35,035 nt of DNA, taken from the NCBI GenBank assembly GCA_014799955.1, contig JAAVHB010000108.1, positions 1-35,035 on the forward strand, read 5' to 3'. Positions within the stretch are counted from its first letter, which is position 1, and each line of letters begins with the position of its first letter. The stretch comes from Butyrivibrio sp. GTDB lineage: Bacteria; Bacillota; Clostridia; Lachnospirales; Lachnospiraceae. Shown here one piece after another: positions 7,475 to 16,800 of the stretch. Below the pieces are notes generated by a model. It was not told the DNA's origin. It did not search any database and saw only the letters and a list, made by a program, of their open reading frames with translations. The position numbers were made by a program, and so were the translations under genes.

Positions 7475-7613
7475 ATGCAAGTTGAAATCGAAAATTGAAG
7501 TATCGGAATTTTCGCCCTGATTTTTGTCATAATATGGATTGTACAGTTCATAATAGGCAAACACAATGTAAGCAGAATGAACAGGGGCTTATTTAAGATT
7601 AAAAAGACTGAAC
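7475..7613 (+). pseudogene. Small membrane ORF interrupted by an early UGA
   Basis: ATG at 7475 has a perfect ribosome binding site. It encodes MQVEIEN and then meets TGA (7496-7498). The same frame continues as SIGIFALIFVIIWIVQFIIG, a convincing transmembrane helix, then a basic tail (KHNVSRMNRGLFKIKK). No further stop codon occurs before the terminator at 7616-7663. It could be a decayed small membrane-protein gene, a short leader peptide or the 5' part of a small RNA. UGA recoding is a remote possibility, since no selenocysteine machinery is in the window. A TGG-to-TGA change would explain the codon. Confidence 0.4.
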
Positions 7614-7615
7614 AA

Positions 7616-7663
7616 AAAACGGCGGCCCTTGGGCGGCTTCTAAGCCGGGCGGGACGCCGTTTT
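7616..7663 (-). terminator. Bidirectional terminator after the aspartate kinase gene
   Basis: Outer arms AAAACGGCG and CGCCGTTTT (7616-7624, 7655-7663) enclose an inner GGCT/AGCC hairpin. Leftward transcripts meet six T residues after the stem and rightward transcripts four. It lies 8 bp past the kinase stop codon and also closes the short plus-strand cassette from 7424. Confidence 0.85.
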
Positions 7664-7671
7664 ATAATATT

Positions 7672-8982
7672 TTATTTTACAAACGCATTGTATATAGCCC
7701 TGAACGCCGTTTCGAATTCCTCTTCAAGCACGCCTATGATGATATTCAGCTCGCTGGAGCCCTGGTCAATCATCTTTACGTTCACATTGGAATTGTACAG
7801 CGCCTCGAAAATCTTCAGTGCGGTACCCTTTACGGACTTCATTCCGCGGCCCACAACAGCGATAAGCGCAAGTCCCGCCTCTATTTCAACGGAATCGGGC
7901 GACACATTCCTGTGTATTCCCGCCAGAACCTCCTGCTCCTTTTCTACAAATTCGTCCTGATGAACGATTATCGTCATAGTATCGATACCCGACGGCATAT
8001 GCTCAAACGAAAGTCCCTGCTTCTCAAACTGCTCAAGAACCTTGCGTCCGAAACCGATTTCAGAGTTCATCATATCCTTCTCGATATTTACCGCCGAAAA
8101 GCCCTTCTTGCCCGCGATTCCGGTAATTATATGCTCAGGCTTCTTGGAGGTGCTCTCCACTATCATGGTACCGGGGTCGTCAGGTGCGTTGGTGTTTTTG
8201 ATGTTGATGGGAATTCCCTCCCTGCGCACGGGGAAAATAGCGTCCTCGTGAAGAACTGTCGCTCCCATATAAGAAAGCTCGCGAAGCTCCTTATATGTAA
8301 TCGTATTGATTGCGGCGGGATTCTCTATAATTCTGGGGTCGGCAATCATAAAGCCCGACACGTCCGTCCAGTTTTCGTACAAGTCAGCCTTTACAGCTGC
8401 GGCGACAATCGAGCCCGTTATGTCGGAGCCTCCCCTTGAAAACGTCTTTATCGTATCGTTGGGAGTTGAGCCGTAAAAGCCCGGAATAACCGCCTTTTCA
8501 ACATTGACAAGCCTGTCTCTGAGCGAAGCGTTTGTCATTTCCAGATTAAAGGTTCCGTCCTCATTGAAAAAAACAACGTCGGCGGCGTCGATAAACTCGT
8601 AGCCGATATATTTGGCGAGAATAATTCCGTTTAAGAACTCTCCCCTTGAAGCCGCGTAGTCTCGGCCTGCGCGCCCCTTAAAGCCCGCCTCTATAGCCTC
8701 GTATTCGTTTTCCAACGACATATCCAGACCAAGCTCGCTTATAATACCGTCGTATCTGTCCCTAATTTCTTTAAACTTTGATTTAAAATCACGTCCGCTG
8801 ATAGCCGCCTTATAGCAGGCATACAGCATATCCGTAACCTTTACATCCTCGGGAAATCTCTTGCCGGGAGCCGAAGGCACCACAAATTTTCTCGCGGGGT
8901 CGGCAAAAATAATGTCCGCCACCTTGCGGAACTGCTCCGCGCTGGCAAGCGAGCTTCCTCCGAATTTTGTAACTTTAACCAT
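7672..8982 (-). CDS. lysC: Aspartate kinase
   Basis: This enzyme phosphorylates aspartate in the first step of lysine, threonine and methionine synthesis. The N-terminus VTKFGGSSLA is the kinase signature. FSRGGSDITGS is the substrate loop. The C-terminal part from about residue 300 contains two ACT regulatory segments, including ALIAVVGRGMKSVKGTALKIFEAL, so feedback control by an end-product amino acid is likely. The 436-residue length is normal. It ends the hom-apgM-lysC run and starts 50 bp after apgM with GGAGG. Which end product inhibits it cannot be read from the sequence. Confidence 0.93.
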   Translation of the reverse strand: MVKVTKFGGSSLASAEQFRKVADIIFADPARKFVVPSAPGKRFPEDVKVTDMLYACYKAAISGRDFKSKFKEIRDRYDGIISELGLDMSLENEYEAIEAGFKGRAGRDYAASRGEFLNGIILAKYIGYEFIDAADVVFFNEDGTFNLEMTNASLRDRLVNVEKAVIPGFYGSTPNDTIKTFSRGGSDITGSIVAAAVKADLYENWTDVSGFMIADPRIIENPAAINTITYKELRELSYMGATVLHEDAIFPVRREGIPINIKNTNAPDDPGTMIVESTSKKPEHIITGIAGKKGFSAVNIEKDMMNSEIGFGRKVLEQFEKQGLSFEHMPSGIDTMTIIVHQDEFVEKEQEVLAGIHRNVSPDSVEIEAGLALIAVVGRGMKSVKGTALKIFEALYNSNVNVKMIDQGSSELNIIIGVLEEEFETAFRAIYNAFVK

Positions 8983-9032
8983 TTCCTCATTCCTCCGAAA
9001 TTATCCGGTAAATACCGTCAAATATAGTTTTA

Positions 9033-10238
9033 TTACTTATAAAACAATTTGTCAATAAGCTCATGACCGTTTGCAATATAATTTCCGGATTTTTCGGCTT
9101 CCTTCTCGTTATATAACGACTGTCTATCATCCGTATCGGCGCTGTCGTACAAAAGGTACGGAACAGGCTTTGCCACATGGGTTCTGAGCCTTATCGGAGT
9201 CGGATGGTCGGGAGTTACCACGAGACGGAACGGCTCGCCGCTCGCCTCCAGCCCGTCAACCACGGTTTTAACCACATATTTGTCCAGATTCTCGACAGCC
9301 TTAAGCTTTCGCTCTATGCTTCCCTGATGCCCCATCTCGTCCGGCGCCTCGACATGGATATACGCAAAATCGTATCCGTCCTTAACAAGCGCGTCAACCG
9401 CCGCCTGCGCCTTGCCTGCGTAATTGGTATTAAGCGTTCCGTTTGCGCCCTCGACCTCTATATTGGTCATGCCGGCTCCGACGGCAATTCCCTTTAACAA
9501 ATCCACCGCAGAAATCATAACGCCGCGCTTTCCTGTTTTTGCCTCAAAGGAATCCAGCGCAGGTTTGCTTCCCGCTCCCCAGAACCAGCAGGAATTGGCG
9601 GGGTTAAGTCCCTTCGCCTTGCGCTCAAGATTAATCGGATGGTTTTTCAGTATCTCATAGCTTCGCTCCATCATGTCCCTAAGCAGTTCGTCAGACGGGA
9701 GATACTGACCTATGGTCTGTCCGAGAACATCGTGGGGAGGAGTAAGCGGCGTAATCTCTCCGCCCTTCCATATCATACAATGCCTGTAGCTTGTTCCGAG
9801 ATAAAATTTATATATGTCATTTTCAAGCGCTTTCCGAAGCGCTTCAAGCAAAATCGCGCAGTCCGAGGTGGAAATCTCACCCGAACTGTGGTCAATTATC
9901 GTCTGCTCGCCATAGGCTTTGTCCTCGTCCTCGGTAAGCGTGACCAAATTGCACCGGAACGCGATATCGTCTTCCTTCATCGGAACTCCTATGCTAAGCG
10001 CCTCCAAAGGTGAGCGTCCCGAATAATATTTGCGGGGGTCGTAGCCAAGCACCGAAAGGTTGGCGGTGTCGCTGCCCGGAGCCATTCCCTCCGGCACCGT
10101 ATTCACCATGCCTATTTCGGCTTTACGCGCCAAAGCGTCCATATTCGGAGTGTCGGCGTACTCAAGTATTGTTTTGCCGCCAAGACTTTCTATCGGCTCG
10201 TCTGCCATTCCGTCGCCGAGTATAATTACATATTTCAT
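9033..10238 (-). CDS. apgM: ApgM-type phosphoglycerate mutase homologue, putative homoserine kinase
   Basis: This is a member of the alkaline-phosphatase superfamily of the archaeal-type, cofactor-independent phosphoglycerate mutases. YVIILGDGMADEP (3-15) and PGSDTANLSVLGYDP, with the likely nucleophilic S56, are the metal and phosphoryl-transfer motifs. HPTPIRLRTH near the C-terminus supplies further metal ligands. I start at the ATG at 10238 (401 residues) because GGAGG lies 7 bp upstream and the gene then follows the hom stop by 13 bp. Its place between hom and lysC fits the subgroup proposed to act as homoserine kinase in genomes lacking classical ThrB. The exact substrate is inference. 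Confidence 0.88.
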   Translation of the reverse strand: MKYVIILGDGMADEPIESLGGKTILEYADTPNMDALARKAEIGMVNTVPEGMAPGSDTANLSVLGYDPRKYYSGRSPLEALSIGVPMKEDDIAFRCNLVTLTEDEDKAYGEQTIIDHSSGEISTSDCAILLEALRKALENDIYKFYLGTSYRHCMIWKGGEITPLTPPHDVLGQTIGQYLPSDELLRDMMERSYEILKNHPINLERKAKGLNPANSCWFWGAGSKPALDSFEAKTGKRGVMISAVDLLKGIAVGAGMTNIEVEGANGTLNTNYAGKAQAAVDALVKDGYDFAYIHVEAPDEMGHQGSIERKLKAVENLDKYVVKTVVDGLEASGEPFRLVVTPDHPTPIRLRTHVAKPVPYLLYDSADTDDRQSLYNEKEAEKSGNYIANGHELIDKLFYK

Positions 10239-10251
10239 CGCGCGCCTCCGG

Positions 10252-11466
10252 TTATTTCTCATAACGAAGCATTGAAATAACTCCGTCAATACCGCTTACT
10301 GCGGTTTCGTATTCTCTCTCGGTAATAGTGCCGGTAACAAATCCGAGCTCGCCGTCAACACCGTCCAGACGCACCGCCTCGCCGCCTCCGAACGCCGTTT
10401 CAAGCCGTTTTTCGATTCCCTCGGAATTCTTTACTCTGACAAAAAATCTTGTCTCAACATCCTTTACGTCAACAAGGCACATTTTATCCGTGCTCCAGAT
10501 TGTCATAATGTTGGTTCCCATATGCTTTACCGCGTCAACAACGTCGGACACTACCGCGCTCGCCGTAGGAAGCTTTCCCGCGCCCGCGCCGTAAAACATA
10601 ACGTCGCCGAGCACATTTCCTTTTACGAAAATCGCGTTCATAACCCCGTTCACGCCGGCAAGGGGGTGCTCTGCGCTTATCATCTTCGGAGCAACCATTG
10701 CGCAGAAGCCGTTTTCGGATTTTCTGCTGGAACCGATAAGCTTAATGGCAGCACCCAGCTTATCTGCGTATTTGAAATCCATATCCGTTATTTTGGTGAT
10801 TCCCTCAGTATATATATCCTCGTAATCCACCTGATGCCCGCAGGCAAGAGAGGATAAAATTGCTATTTTGCGGCATGCGTCATAGCCCTCAACGTCGGCT
10901 TCGGGATTGCGCTCCGCATAGCCTAACTCCTGAGCTTTTTTAAGCACCGTATCAAAATCAAGACCGTCTCTGGACATACTGGTCAGAATAAAATTGGTGG
11001 TTCCGTTGAGGATTCCCGAAATTTCGATAATCTCGTCCGCCGTAAGAGACTGGTTCAGAGGGCGTATAATGGGAATACCTCCGCCCACGCTCGCCTCAAA
11101 AAGAAAATTCACGTTATTTTCCCTGGCGATTTCAATAAGTTCGGCTCCATGCTTGGCAACAAGCTCCTTGTTGGATGTACATACGCTCTTTCCCTTGAGC
11201 AGCGCGCTTTTAACAAAGCTGTATGCCGGATTCACACCGCCCATAACCTCAACGACAATTTTTACTTCATCATCGTTAAGAATAATGTCGTAGTCGTGCA
11301 CAAGAATCTTCTCCACCGTGTCTCCCGGAAAATCGCGCAAATCCAGAACATACTTGAGATTAATCTCCTGTCCCGCCCTGTTGTTGATTGATTCCCGGTT
11401 CGTTCTAAGAACCTCCGCAACGCCCGAACCTACGGTTCCGTAGCCTAATACCGCAATATTTATCAT
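10252..11466 (-). CDS. hom: Homoserine dehydrogenase
   Basis: This enzyme reduces aspartate semialdehyde to homoserine with NAD(P)H, the branch point to threonine and methionine. The Rossmann loop VLGYGTVGSG is at residues 6-15. GGGIPIIRPL and LNGTTNFILTSM are catalytic-domain signatures. The last 80 residues form an ACT-like domain (RFFVRVKNSEGI), suggesting threonine feedback. The 404-residue length is typical for the Firmicutes form. It follows cheW by 27 bp and precedes apgM and the aspartate kinase, so three steps of the aspartate pathway are clustered. Confidence 0.95.
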   Translation of the reverse strand: MINIAVLGYGTVGSGVAEVLRTNRESINNRAGQEINLKYVLDLRDFPGDTVEKILVHDYDIILNDDEVKIVVEVMGGVNPAYSFVKSALLKGKSVCTSNKELVAKHGAELIEIARENNVNFLFEASVGGGIPIIRPLNQSLTADEIIEISGILNGTTNFILTSMSRDGLDFDTVLKKAQELGYAERNPEADVEGYDACRKIAILSSLACGHQVDYEDIYTEGITKITDMDFKYADKLGAAIKLIGSSRKSENGFCAMVAPKMISAEHPLAGVNGVMNAIFVKGNVLGDVMFYGAGAGKLPTASAVVSDVVDAVKHMGTNIMTIWSTDKMCLVDVKDVETRFFVRVKNSEGIEKRLETAFGGGEAVRLDGVDGELGFVTGTITEREYETAVSGIDGVISMLRYEK

Positions 11467-11493
11467 CTTTCTTTCTCCTGTTTGAATATAGTC

Positions 11494-11973
11494 TTATCCC
11501 TTTGACGGTTTCTTATTTTCCTCCGCAAGACGCTCGACTGCCTTAATTTCCTTTTCGGACAAAAGCTCCATGGGATTTATTATAATGACAAGCTTATCGT
11601 TCACCTTGACAATGCTGTCAAAATACTCCACGCCGTCGCCCTTGGCAATAATCGGCATATCAATCACGTATTCTTCTTCGGTATTATGTATTCCTTCAAC
11701 AGTGTCCACTTCGATTGCGATTTTGTTTTTTCCCATATCAACGATTATAAATTCGCTGTCCTCGGGAAATTCGGAATCCATCAATCTGAATTTCGACCTT
11801 AAATCAACCACGGGAATTATCTCTCCCCTAAGATTGATAATTCCCTTAATGCTCCTGGCGGAATTGGGAACGCGGACTATCGACTGCGTACGCTCTATCG
11901 CGTTGACATAGGAAATATCTATTCCGTATCTCTCGTCTCCAAGCCTGAAAACCACCGGTTGAAAATCTGCCAT
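11494..11973 (-). CDS. cheW: CheW-like chemotaxis coupling protein
   Basis: CheW bridges chemoreceptors and the histidine kinase CheA in chemoreceptor arrays. The 159-residue product is a single CheW domain. VVFRLGDERYGIDI, IRVPNSARSIKGIINLRGEIIP (here split by position) and VDLRSKF are conserved motifs. No CheA, CheY or receptor gene is in the window, so this may be a stand-alone copy. It has a strong GGAGG site and lies downstream of three tandem hairpin repeats that separate it from prfB. Confidence 0.92.
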   Translation of the reverse strand: MADFQPVVFRLGDERYGIDISYVNAIERTQSIVRVPNSARSIKGIINLRGEIIPVVDLRSKFRLMDSEFPEDSEFIIVDMGKNKIAIEVDTVEGIHNTEEEYVIDMPIIAKGDGVEYFDSIVKVNDKLVIIINPMELLSEKEIKAVERLAEENKKPSKG

Positions 11974-11987
11974 AATTTATTCCTCCT

Positions 11988-12107
11988 TAACATTCCCGCG
12001 AGGCATTTATGCCGAACGGGACTTTCCTTTAACATTCCCGAAAGGCTTCTTGCCGAACGGGACTTTCCGCTAACATTCCCGCGAGGCTTATTGCCGAACG
12101 GGACTTA
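11988..12107 (-). repeat. Three tandem 41/42-bp hairpin repeats
   Basis: Units start at 11988, 12030 and 12071 with period 42 then 41. Each carries, on the minus strand, TCCCG, a small GGC/GCC stem, then CGGGAATGTTA, so every unit folds as a hairpin closed by TCCCG/CGGGA. Differences lie mostly in the inner loop. The last unit runs into the prfB stop codon and the first ends at the cheW ribosome binding site. Confidence 0.85.
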
Positions 12108-13212
12108 CATTCTGTGTGTCCATTTCAGGTATTCGCCCAAAAACATATCTATATTGCCGTCTAGGACGCTCTGGGCATTGCCCGATTCCGCGTTGGTTCT
12201 GTGGTCCTTCACCATCGTATACGGCTGAAGCACATAGCTTCGTATCTGGCTTCCCCATCCGATTTCCTTGACCTCTCCGCGTATCTCCGCCTCTCTGTCG
12301 GCATTTTCCTGCTGCTTCAGAAGATAGAGCTTTGCTTTAAGCATCTGCATCGCCTTATCCTTGTTCTGATGCTGGGAGCGCTCGTTCTGACACTGAACCA
12401 CGGTTCCTGTAGGAATGTGCGTAATTCTTATCGCGGACGAGGTTTTGTTGATATGCTGTCCGCCCGCGCCGCTTGAACGGTATGTGTCGATTCGCAAATC
12501 GTCCTCGTTTATCTCAATGTCTATATCGTCCTCAATGTCCGGCATCACGTCGCAGGACACAAAGGATGTCTGCCTTTTGCCGTTGGCGTTAAAGGGTGAA
12601 ATACGGACAAGCCTGTGCACGCCCTTTTCGGATTTGAGATACCCGTAGGCGTTTTCACCGTTTATCTGAATCGTGACGGATTTGACACCCGCCTCGTCGC
12701 CTTCAAGGAAATCCAGCGTTTCGACGCTGTAGCCCTTGCTTTCGGACCACCTCGTATACATACGCAGAAGCATCGAAGCCCAGTCGCAGCTTTCGGTTCC
12801 TCCCGCCCCGGCGTTAAGCCTCAGTATGGCGTTATTCCTGTCATACTCATCGCCGAGAAGAGTTCCGATTCTGAGTTTTTCAAAAAGCTCCTTGAAACTC
12901 TCTACCAGCTCTTCTATCTCAGGGATAAGCGAGGTATCGTTTTCCTCCTCCGCCATCTGGATAAAGGTTTCGGCGTCCTCCTTCTGTCTGCGGAGCTCCT
13001 CAAAATTTTCAAATGAATCCTTTAAGGATTTAAGCTCTTTAAGCTTGCCCTGAGACAGCTCCGGATTATCCCAGAAGCTCTGGTCCTCCATATGCATCTC
13101 TATTTCTTCAATCTGCTTAGCCTTATTTGCTAAGTCAAAGTGAATCCCTCAGTTCTTCCAATGGTCCTTCATAGCCGTTAAGCTCGTAACGGAATCTGTC
13201 TAATTCTACCAT
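12105..13212 (-). CDS. prfB: Peptide chain release factor 2, with programmed +1 frameshift
   Basis: RF2 recognises UAA and UGA stops and triggers peptide release with its GGQ loop, visible as SGAGGQHINKTSS. The SPF-type recognition motif is seen in ISPFNANGKRQTSF. The gene starts at ATG 13212. After 25 codons it meets TGA (13137-13135) in CTT-TGA-C, preceded by an AGGG Shine-Dalgarno-like sequence. A +1 slip continues into the main frame, giving about 368 residues. This is the classic RF2 autoregulation: low RF2 favours slippage. It follows secA by 35 bp. Confidence 0.95.
13134..13149 (-). promoter_or_regulatory. RF2 programmed frameshift site
   Basis: On the minus strand AGGGATTCACTTTGAC holds an SD-like AGGG, the slippery codon CTT and the in-frame UGA as codon 26. 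Downstream reading resumes at GAC in the +1 frame. Position and layout match the autoregulatory site in bacterial prfB genes. Confidence 0.93.
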
Positions 13213-13247
13213 TAAATTCACCACCATTCTGAAATATTTATTATATA

Positions 13248-15809
13248 CTATAAATTCTTGCCGCAGCAATTCTTGTATTTGAGACCGCTGCCGCAGGGAC
13301 AGGGGTCGTTGCGCTGTATCTTCTTGGTTTCTCTTTTTACGGGACCCTTGGCAACGCTGTCGTCCTTATTTGTTCCCGTAACCTTAGCAACCTGCTCGCG
13401 CTCTATTTTCTGCTCTATCTTTACATGGAGAAGGAACTTAACCGTATCCTCCTCTATCGCCGCCGTCATAGCGTCGAACATGTCAAAGCCCGCCATTTTG
13501 TACTCGACAACGGGATTTCTGTTTCCGAAAGCCTGAAGACCGATACCCTGACGCAGCTGGTCCATATCGTCGATATGCGCCATCCATTTGGCATCTATAA
13601 CCTTGAGAAGTATCACGCGCTCAATCTCACGCATCTGCTCCGGCTCGGGGAATTCGGCTTCCTTTGCCTCATAAAGCTTAACAGCCTGCTCCTTTAAGTC
13701 ATGGATAAGCTGGTCCTTTTTCTTGTATTTGCCCGCGTCGGTAACAGGCTCCACGGGAATAATCGGAAGCAGTGAATTGTTAAGCTCGGTAAGATCCCAT
13801 TCCTCCGGCGCAAGCTCGTCGCTTATGCATTTGTTGACTATGCTCTCGACTTTCTCGGAAAGCATATTCATAATTACGCCGCGCATGCTCTCGCCGTCCA
13901 GAACCCTGCGTCTTTCCTCGTAAATAATCTCGCGCTGGTCGTTGTTGACCTGGTCGTACTCAAGGAGATTTTTACGGATACCGAAGTTATTGTTCTCTAT
14001 CTTTTTCTGCGCCTTCTCTATAGCGTTTGAAAGCATCTTATGCTCTATCTGCTCGTTTTCGGGAATTCTCAACGCATTGAAAATTCCCATCAGCTTTTCG
14101 GAGCCGAAAAGACGCATGATATCGTCCTCAAGCGAGATATAAAATCTCGACTCTCCCGGGTCTCCCTGACGTCCCGAACGTCCTCTGAGCTGATTGTCGA
14201 TACGTCTCGACTCATGGCGCTCGGTTCCTATTATCTTAAGTCCGCCCGCCGCTCTTGCTTCCTCGTCAAGCTTAATATCGGTACCGCGGCCCGCCATATT
14301 TGTTGCAATCGTTACGGCACCGTGAATTCCCGCCTGCGCCACTATCTCCGCCTCGCGCTCATGGAACTTGGCGTTCAGCACATTATGCGCTATGCCGCGC
14401 TTTTTAAGCATTGCGCTTATCTCCTCGGACTGCTCTATGGTAATCGTGCCGACAAGACAGGGCTGCCCCTTGGCGTGCGCCTCGGTTATTTCATTTACAA
14501 CCGCATTAAGCTTCTCACGGCGTGTTTTGTATACGGCGTCCTGATTGTCTATACGGATAACGGGCTTGTTTGTCGGAATCTCGATAACATCCATTCCGTA
14601 AATTTCCCTGAACTCGTTTTCCTCGGTAAGAGCCGTACCGGTCATTCCCGCTTTTTTCTCATATTTATTAAAGAAATTCTGGAAGGTAATCGTGGCAAGC
14701 GTCCTGCTCTCGCGCTTAACCTTAACATGCTCCTTCGCCTCTATTGCCTGATGCAATCCGTCTGAATATCTTCTGCCCGGCATAATACGTCCGGTAAACT
14801 CGTCTACGATAAGCACCTGGTCGTCCTTCACAACGTAATCCTGGTCCCTGAACATGAGATAATTTGCTCTGAGAGCGAGTATAACATTGTGCTGTATTTC
14901 AAGGTTGTCCGCGTCCGCGAGGTTGTCTATATGGAAAAACTGCTCGACCTTTTTAACACCCGCCTCGGTCAGGTTGACGGCCTTCTCCTTCTCGTTGACA
15001 ACGAAATCTCCGGTTTCCTCGGTATCCTCCTTCATAATGGCAGCCATTTTGGTAAGCTCGGTTTCGCTTCCCTTCTCAAGCTGTCTTGCAAGCACGTCGC
15101 AAAGCTCGTAAAGCCTCGTGGACTTTCCGCTCTGTCCCGAAATTATGAGCGGCGTTCTCGCCTCGTCTATAAGAACCGAGTCAACCTCGTCCACAATTGC
15201 AAAATGAAGGCTTCTCTGAACAAGCTGCTCCTTATATATTACCATGTTGTCCCTGAGATAATCAAAGCCAAGCTCGTTGTTCGTGATATAGGTAATATCA
15301 CAGTTATAAGCCTTGCGGCGTTCGTCGCCGTCCATGCTGTTGAGTACAACGCCCACTGTCAGTCCGAGAAATTCATGAACCTGACCCATCCACTCGGCGT
15401 CACGTTTTGCAAGGTAATCGTTGACGGTAACGATATGCACGCCCTTACCCTCAAGCGCGTTGAGATAAGCGGGCAGAAGACAGGTCTGAGTCTTACCCTC
15501 TCCGGTTCTCATCTCCGCTATACGTCCCTGATGCAGAATGATACCGCCCATAAGCTGTACCCTGTAATGCTCCGTATGAAGAACGCGCCTCGCCGCTTCC
15601 CTGACAAGAGCATATGCCTCGACAAGCAAATCGTCCAGCGTTTCTCCCGCCGCGAGCCTGTTTTTGAATTCCTGAGTCATAGACTTAAGCTCCGCGTCGG
15701 ACTTCTCCATCATTGACGGACGCAGCGCTTCGATTTTATCTACCAACGGTATAATTCTTTTGATTTCCCGTTCGCTGTGTGTGCCGAATATTTTCTCTAC
15801 TAAACTCAT
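13248..15809 (-). CDS. secA: Protein translocase ATPase SecA
   Basis: SecA is the motor that drives unfolded preproteins through SecYEG. Walker A is present as MRTGEGKTQ and Walker B as [17 protein letters not shown] and [12 protein letters not shown] are the second-ATPase-domain motifs. The C-terminus [19 protein letters not shown] is the zinc-binding SEC-C tail that contacts SecB or ribosomes. I start at ATG 15809 (853 residues), because GGAAGGG lies 8 bp upstream and would be inside the gene if the TTG at 15827 were used. It has its own promoter, embedded in the hpf terminator tail. Confidence 0.96.
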   Translation of the reverse strand: MSLVEKIFGTHSEREIKRIIPLVDKIEALRPSMMEKSDAELKSMTQEFKNRLAAGETLDDLLVEAYALVREAARRVLHTEHYRVQLMGGIILHQGRIAEMRTGEGKTQTCLLPAYLNALEGKGVHIVTVNDYLAKRDAEWMGQVHEFLGLTVGVVLNSMDGDERRKAYNCDITYITNNELGFDYLRDNMVIYKEQLVQRSLHFAIVDEVDSVLIDEARTPLIISGQSGKSTRLYELCDVLARQLEKGSETELTKMAAIMKEDTEETGDFVVNEKEKAVNLTEAGVKKVEQFFHIDNLADADNLEIQHNVILALRANYLMFRDQDYVVKDDQVLIVDEFTGRIMPGRRYSDGLHQAIEAKEHVKVKRESRTLATITFQNFFNKYEKKAGMTGTALTEENEFREIYGMDVIEIPTNKPVIRIDNQDAVYKTRREKLNAVVNEITEAHAKGQPCLVGTITIEQSEEISAMLKKRGIAHNVLNAKFHEREAEIVAQAGIHGAVTIATNMAGRGTDIKLDEEARAAGGLKIIGTERHESRRIDNQLRGRSGRQGDPGESRFYISLEDDIMRLFGSEKLMGIFNALRIPENEQIEHKMLSNAIEKAQKKIENNNFGIRKNLLEYDQVNNDQREIIYEERRRVLDGESMRGVIMNMLSEKVESIVNKCISDELAPEEWDLTELNNSLLPIIPVEPVTDAGKYKKKDQLIHDLKEQAVKLYEAKEAEFPEPEQMREIERVILLKVIDAKWMAHIDDMDQLRQGIGLQAFGNRNPVVEYKMAGFDMFDAMTAAIEEDTVKFLLHVKIEQKIEREQVAKVTGTNKDDSVAKGPVKRETKKIQRNDPCPCGSGLKYKNCCGKNL

Positions 15810-15851
15810 TACTGTTATCCCTTCCAAGGTAAAAATAAACTATTCTGAAAT

Positions 15852-15880
15852 ATTCTATCACTTAAAATAAAAAAAAGCAA
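15852..15880 (-). promoter_or_regulatory. secA promoter
   Basis: On the minus strand TTGCTT (15880-15875) is followed after 17 bp by TAGAAT (15857-15852), which also has an extended TG. The -35 lies inside the T-run after the hpf terminator. Confidence 0.65.
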
Positions 15881-15884
15881 TATA

Positions 15885-15925
15885 AAGACGGCATTTTCGG
15901 AACCGCAGCCCTAAAATGCCGTCTT
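15885..15925 (-). terminator. hpf terminator
   Basis: A perfect 13-bp stem AAGACGGCATTTT/AAAATGCCGTCTT (15885-15897, 15913-15925) has a 15-nt loop. Leftward it is followed, after about eight bases, by a run of eight T. It separates hpf from secA. Confidence 0.8.
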
Positions 15926-15967
15926 ATGTCTATGTCCTGACGGACGTGTTATTCACCTGCCATACGC

Positions 15968-16498
15968 TTAATCAAGCTCGGGCTCGATAAGTCCGTATGT
16001 ACCGTTTTTACGCTTGTACACAACATTAACCTCATCGGTTTCCGAATTGGAGAACACATAGAAATTATGTCCCAGAAGCTCCATCTGAATGCATGCCTCC
16101 TCCGGATCCATTGGTTTGATGCCGAACTTCTTGCTTCTTACAATCTTAATCTCAGGCTCCTCGTCATAATCGTTGTCAACATACTGCCTGCTGAAATCAG
16201 CCGCAGCCTGCTTTGACTCGACAATCTTGTTTTTATATTTCCTGAGCTGTCTTTCGATAATCTCTTCAACAAGGTCTATAGATACATACATATCATTGCT
16301 GACTTCCTCAGCCCTGATTATATTGCCTTTGACCGGAATCGTCACCTCAATTTTCTGCCTCTCCTTCTCAACGCTGAGCGTGACCATAGCCTCTGTTTCG
16401 TTGCTGAAATACTTGTCCAGCTTACCGATTTTTTCCTCAATAGCGGAGCGTAATCCTTCTGTAACCTCAATATTCTTGCCGGTAATTGTAAACCTCAT
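15968..16498 (-). CDS. hpf: Ribosome hibernation-promoting factor, long form
   Basis: Long HPF binds the 30S subunit and its C-terminal domain dimerises to join 70S ribosomes into inactive 100S particles. The N-terminal S30AE/YfiA domain starts RFTITGKNIEVTEGL. The C-terminal domain KKFGIKPMDPEEACIQM and YRRKNGTYGLIEP-like end (here YKRKNGTYGLIEP) mark the long form. I start at ATG 16498 (176 residues), preceded by AAAGGAG. The 20 upstream in-frame residues lie in the leader. It is monocistronic with a strong promoter and a terminator. Confidence 0.95.
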   Translation of the reverse strand: MRFTITGKNIEVTEGLRSAIEEKIGKLDKYFSNETEAMVTLSVEKERQKIEVTIPVKGNIIRAEEVSNDMYVSIDLVEEIIERQLRKYKNKIVESKQAAADFSRQYVDNDYDEEPEIKIVRSKKFGIKPMDPEEACIQMELLGHNFYVFSNSETDEVNVVYKRKNGTYGLIEPELD

Positions 16499-16557
16499 AA
16501 TGCCCAACTCCTTTACTACGTGATTATAATCAAAAATTATCTGTTGATTATAAATCA

Positions 16558-16585
16558 ATTATACCATATTTCTAAATTCTATCAA
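16558..16585 (-). promoter_or_regulatory. hpf promoter
   Basis: On the minus strand TTGATA (16585-16580), a 16-bp spacer and TATAAT (16563-16558) with an extended TGG. Transcription would start near 16550, leaving a leader of about 50 nt before the hpf start codon. Confidence 0.75.
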
Positions 16586-16729
16586 CATAAAATCCGAATT
16601 TTCTAACAATTTTTTTGTCAAGCATTTTTATTAAATTTTCCGTCCGAAAATACGATTTATGAGTTTTCAACAAAACATATTTTTGTCTTGAAATTTTCCG
16701 GATTTGTGGTAGCGCCGTTATGTAAACTT

Positions 16730-16800
16730 TGGGGATAATGTGGATAACTTCGGGTATAACTCGCAAATGCCGTAAAATAAAGGCGAAAAATTGTGGATAA
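16730..16800 (-). promoter_or_regulatory. DnaA-box-like 9-mers
   Basis: Two perfect TTATCCACA 9-mers (consensus TTATNCACA) lie on the minus strand at 16739-16747 and 16792-16800. A third with one mismatch (TTATCCCCA) abuts the first at 16730-16738. All point the same way. They sit in an AT-rich gap of about 380 bp upstream of the hpf promoter. No dnaA, dnaN or gidA gene is near and flanking gene strands do not diverge, so this is not an obvious replication origin. Confidence 0.5.

Noticed and set aside
7496-7498. Selenocysteine codon
   Set aside because: No catalytic context follows, the next residues form a membrane helix, and no SECIS-like hairpin or sel genes were found nearby.
11988-12107. 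CRISPR array
   Set aside because: The units are contiguous 41/42-bp repeats without unique spacers, and no cas gene is in the window.
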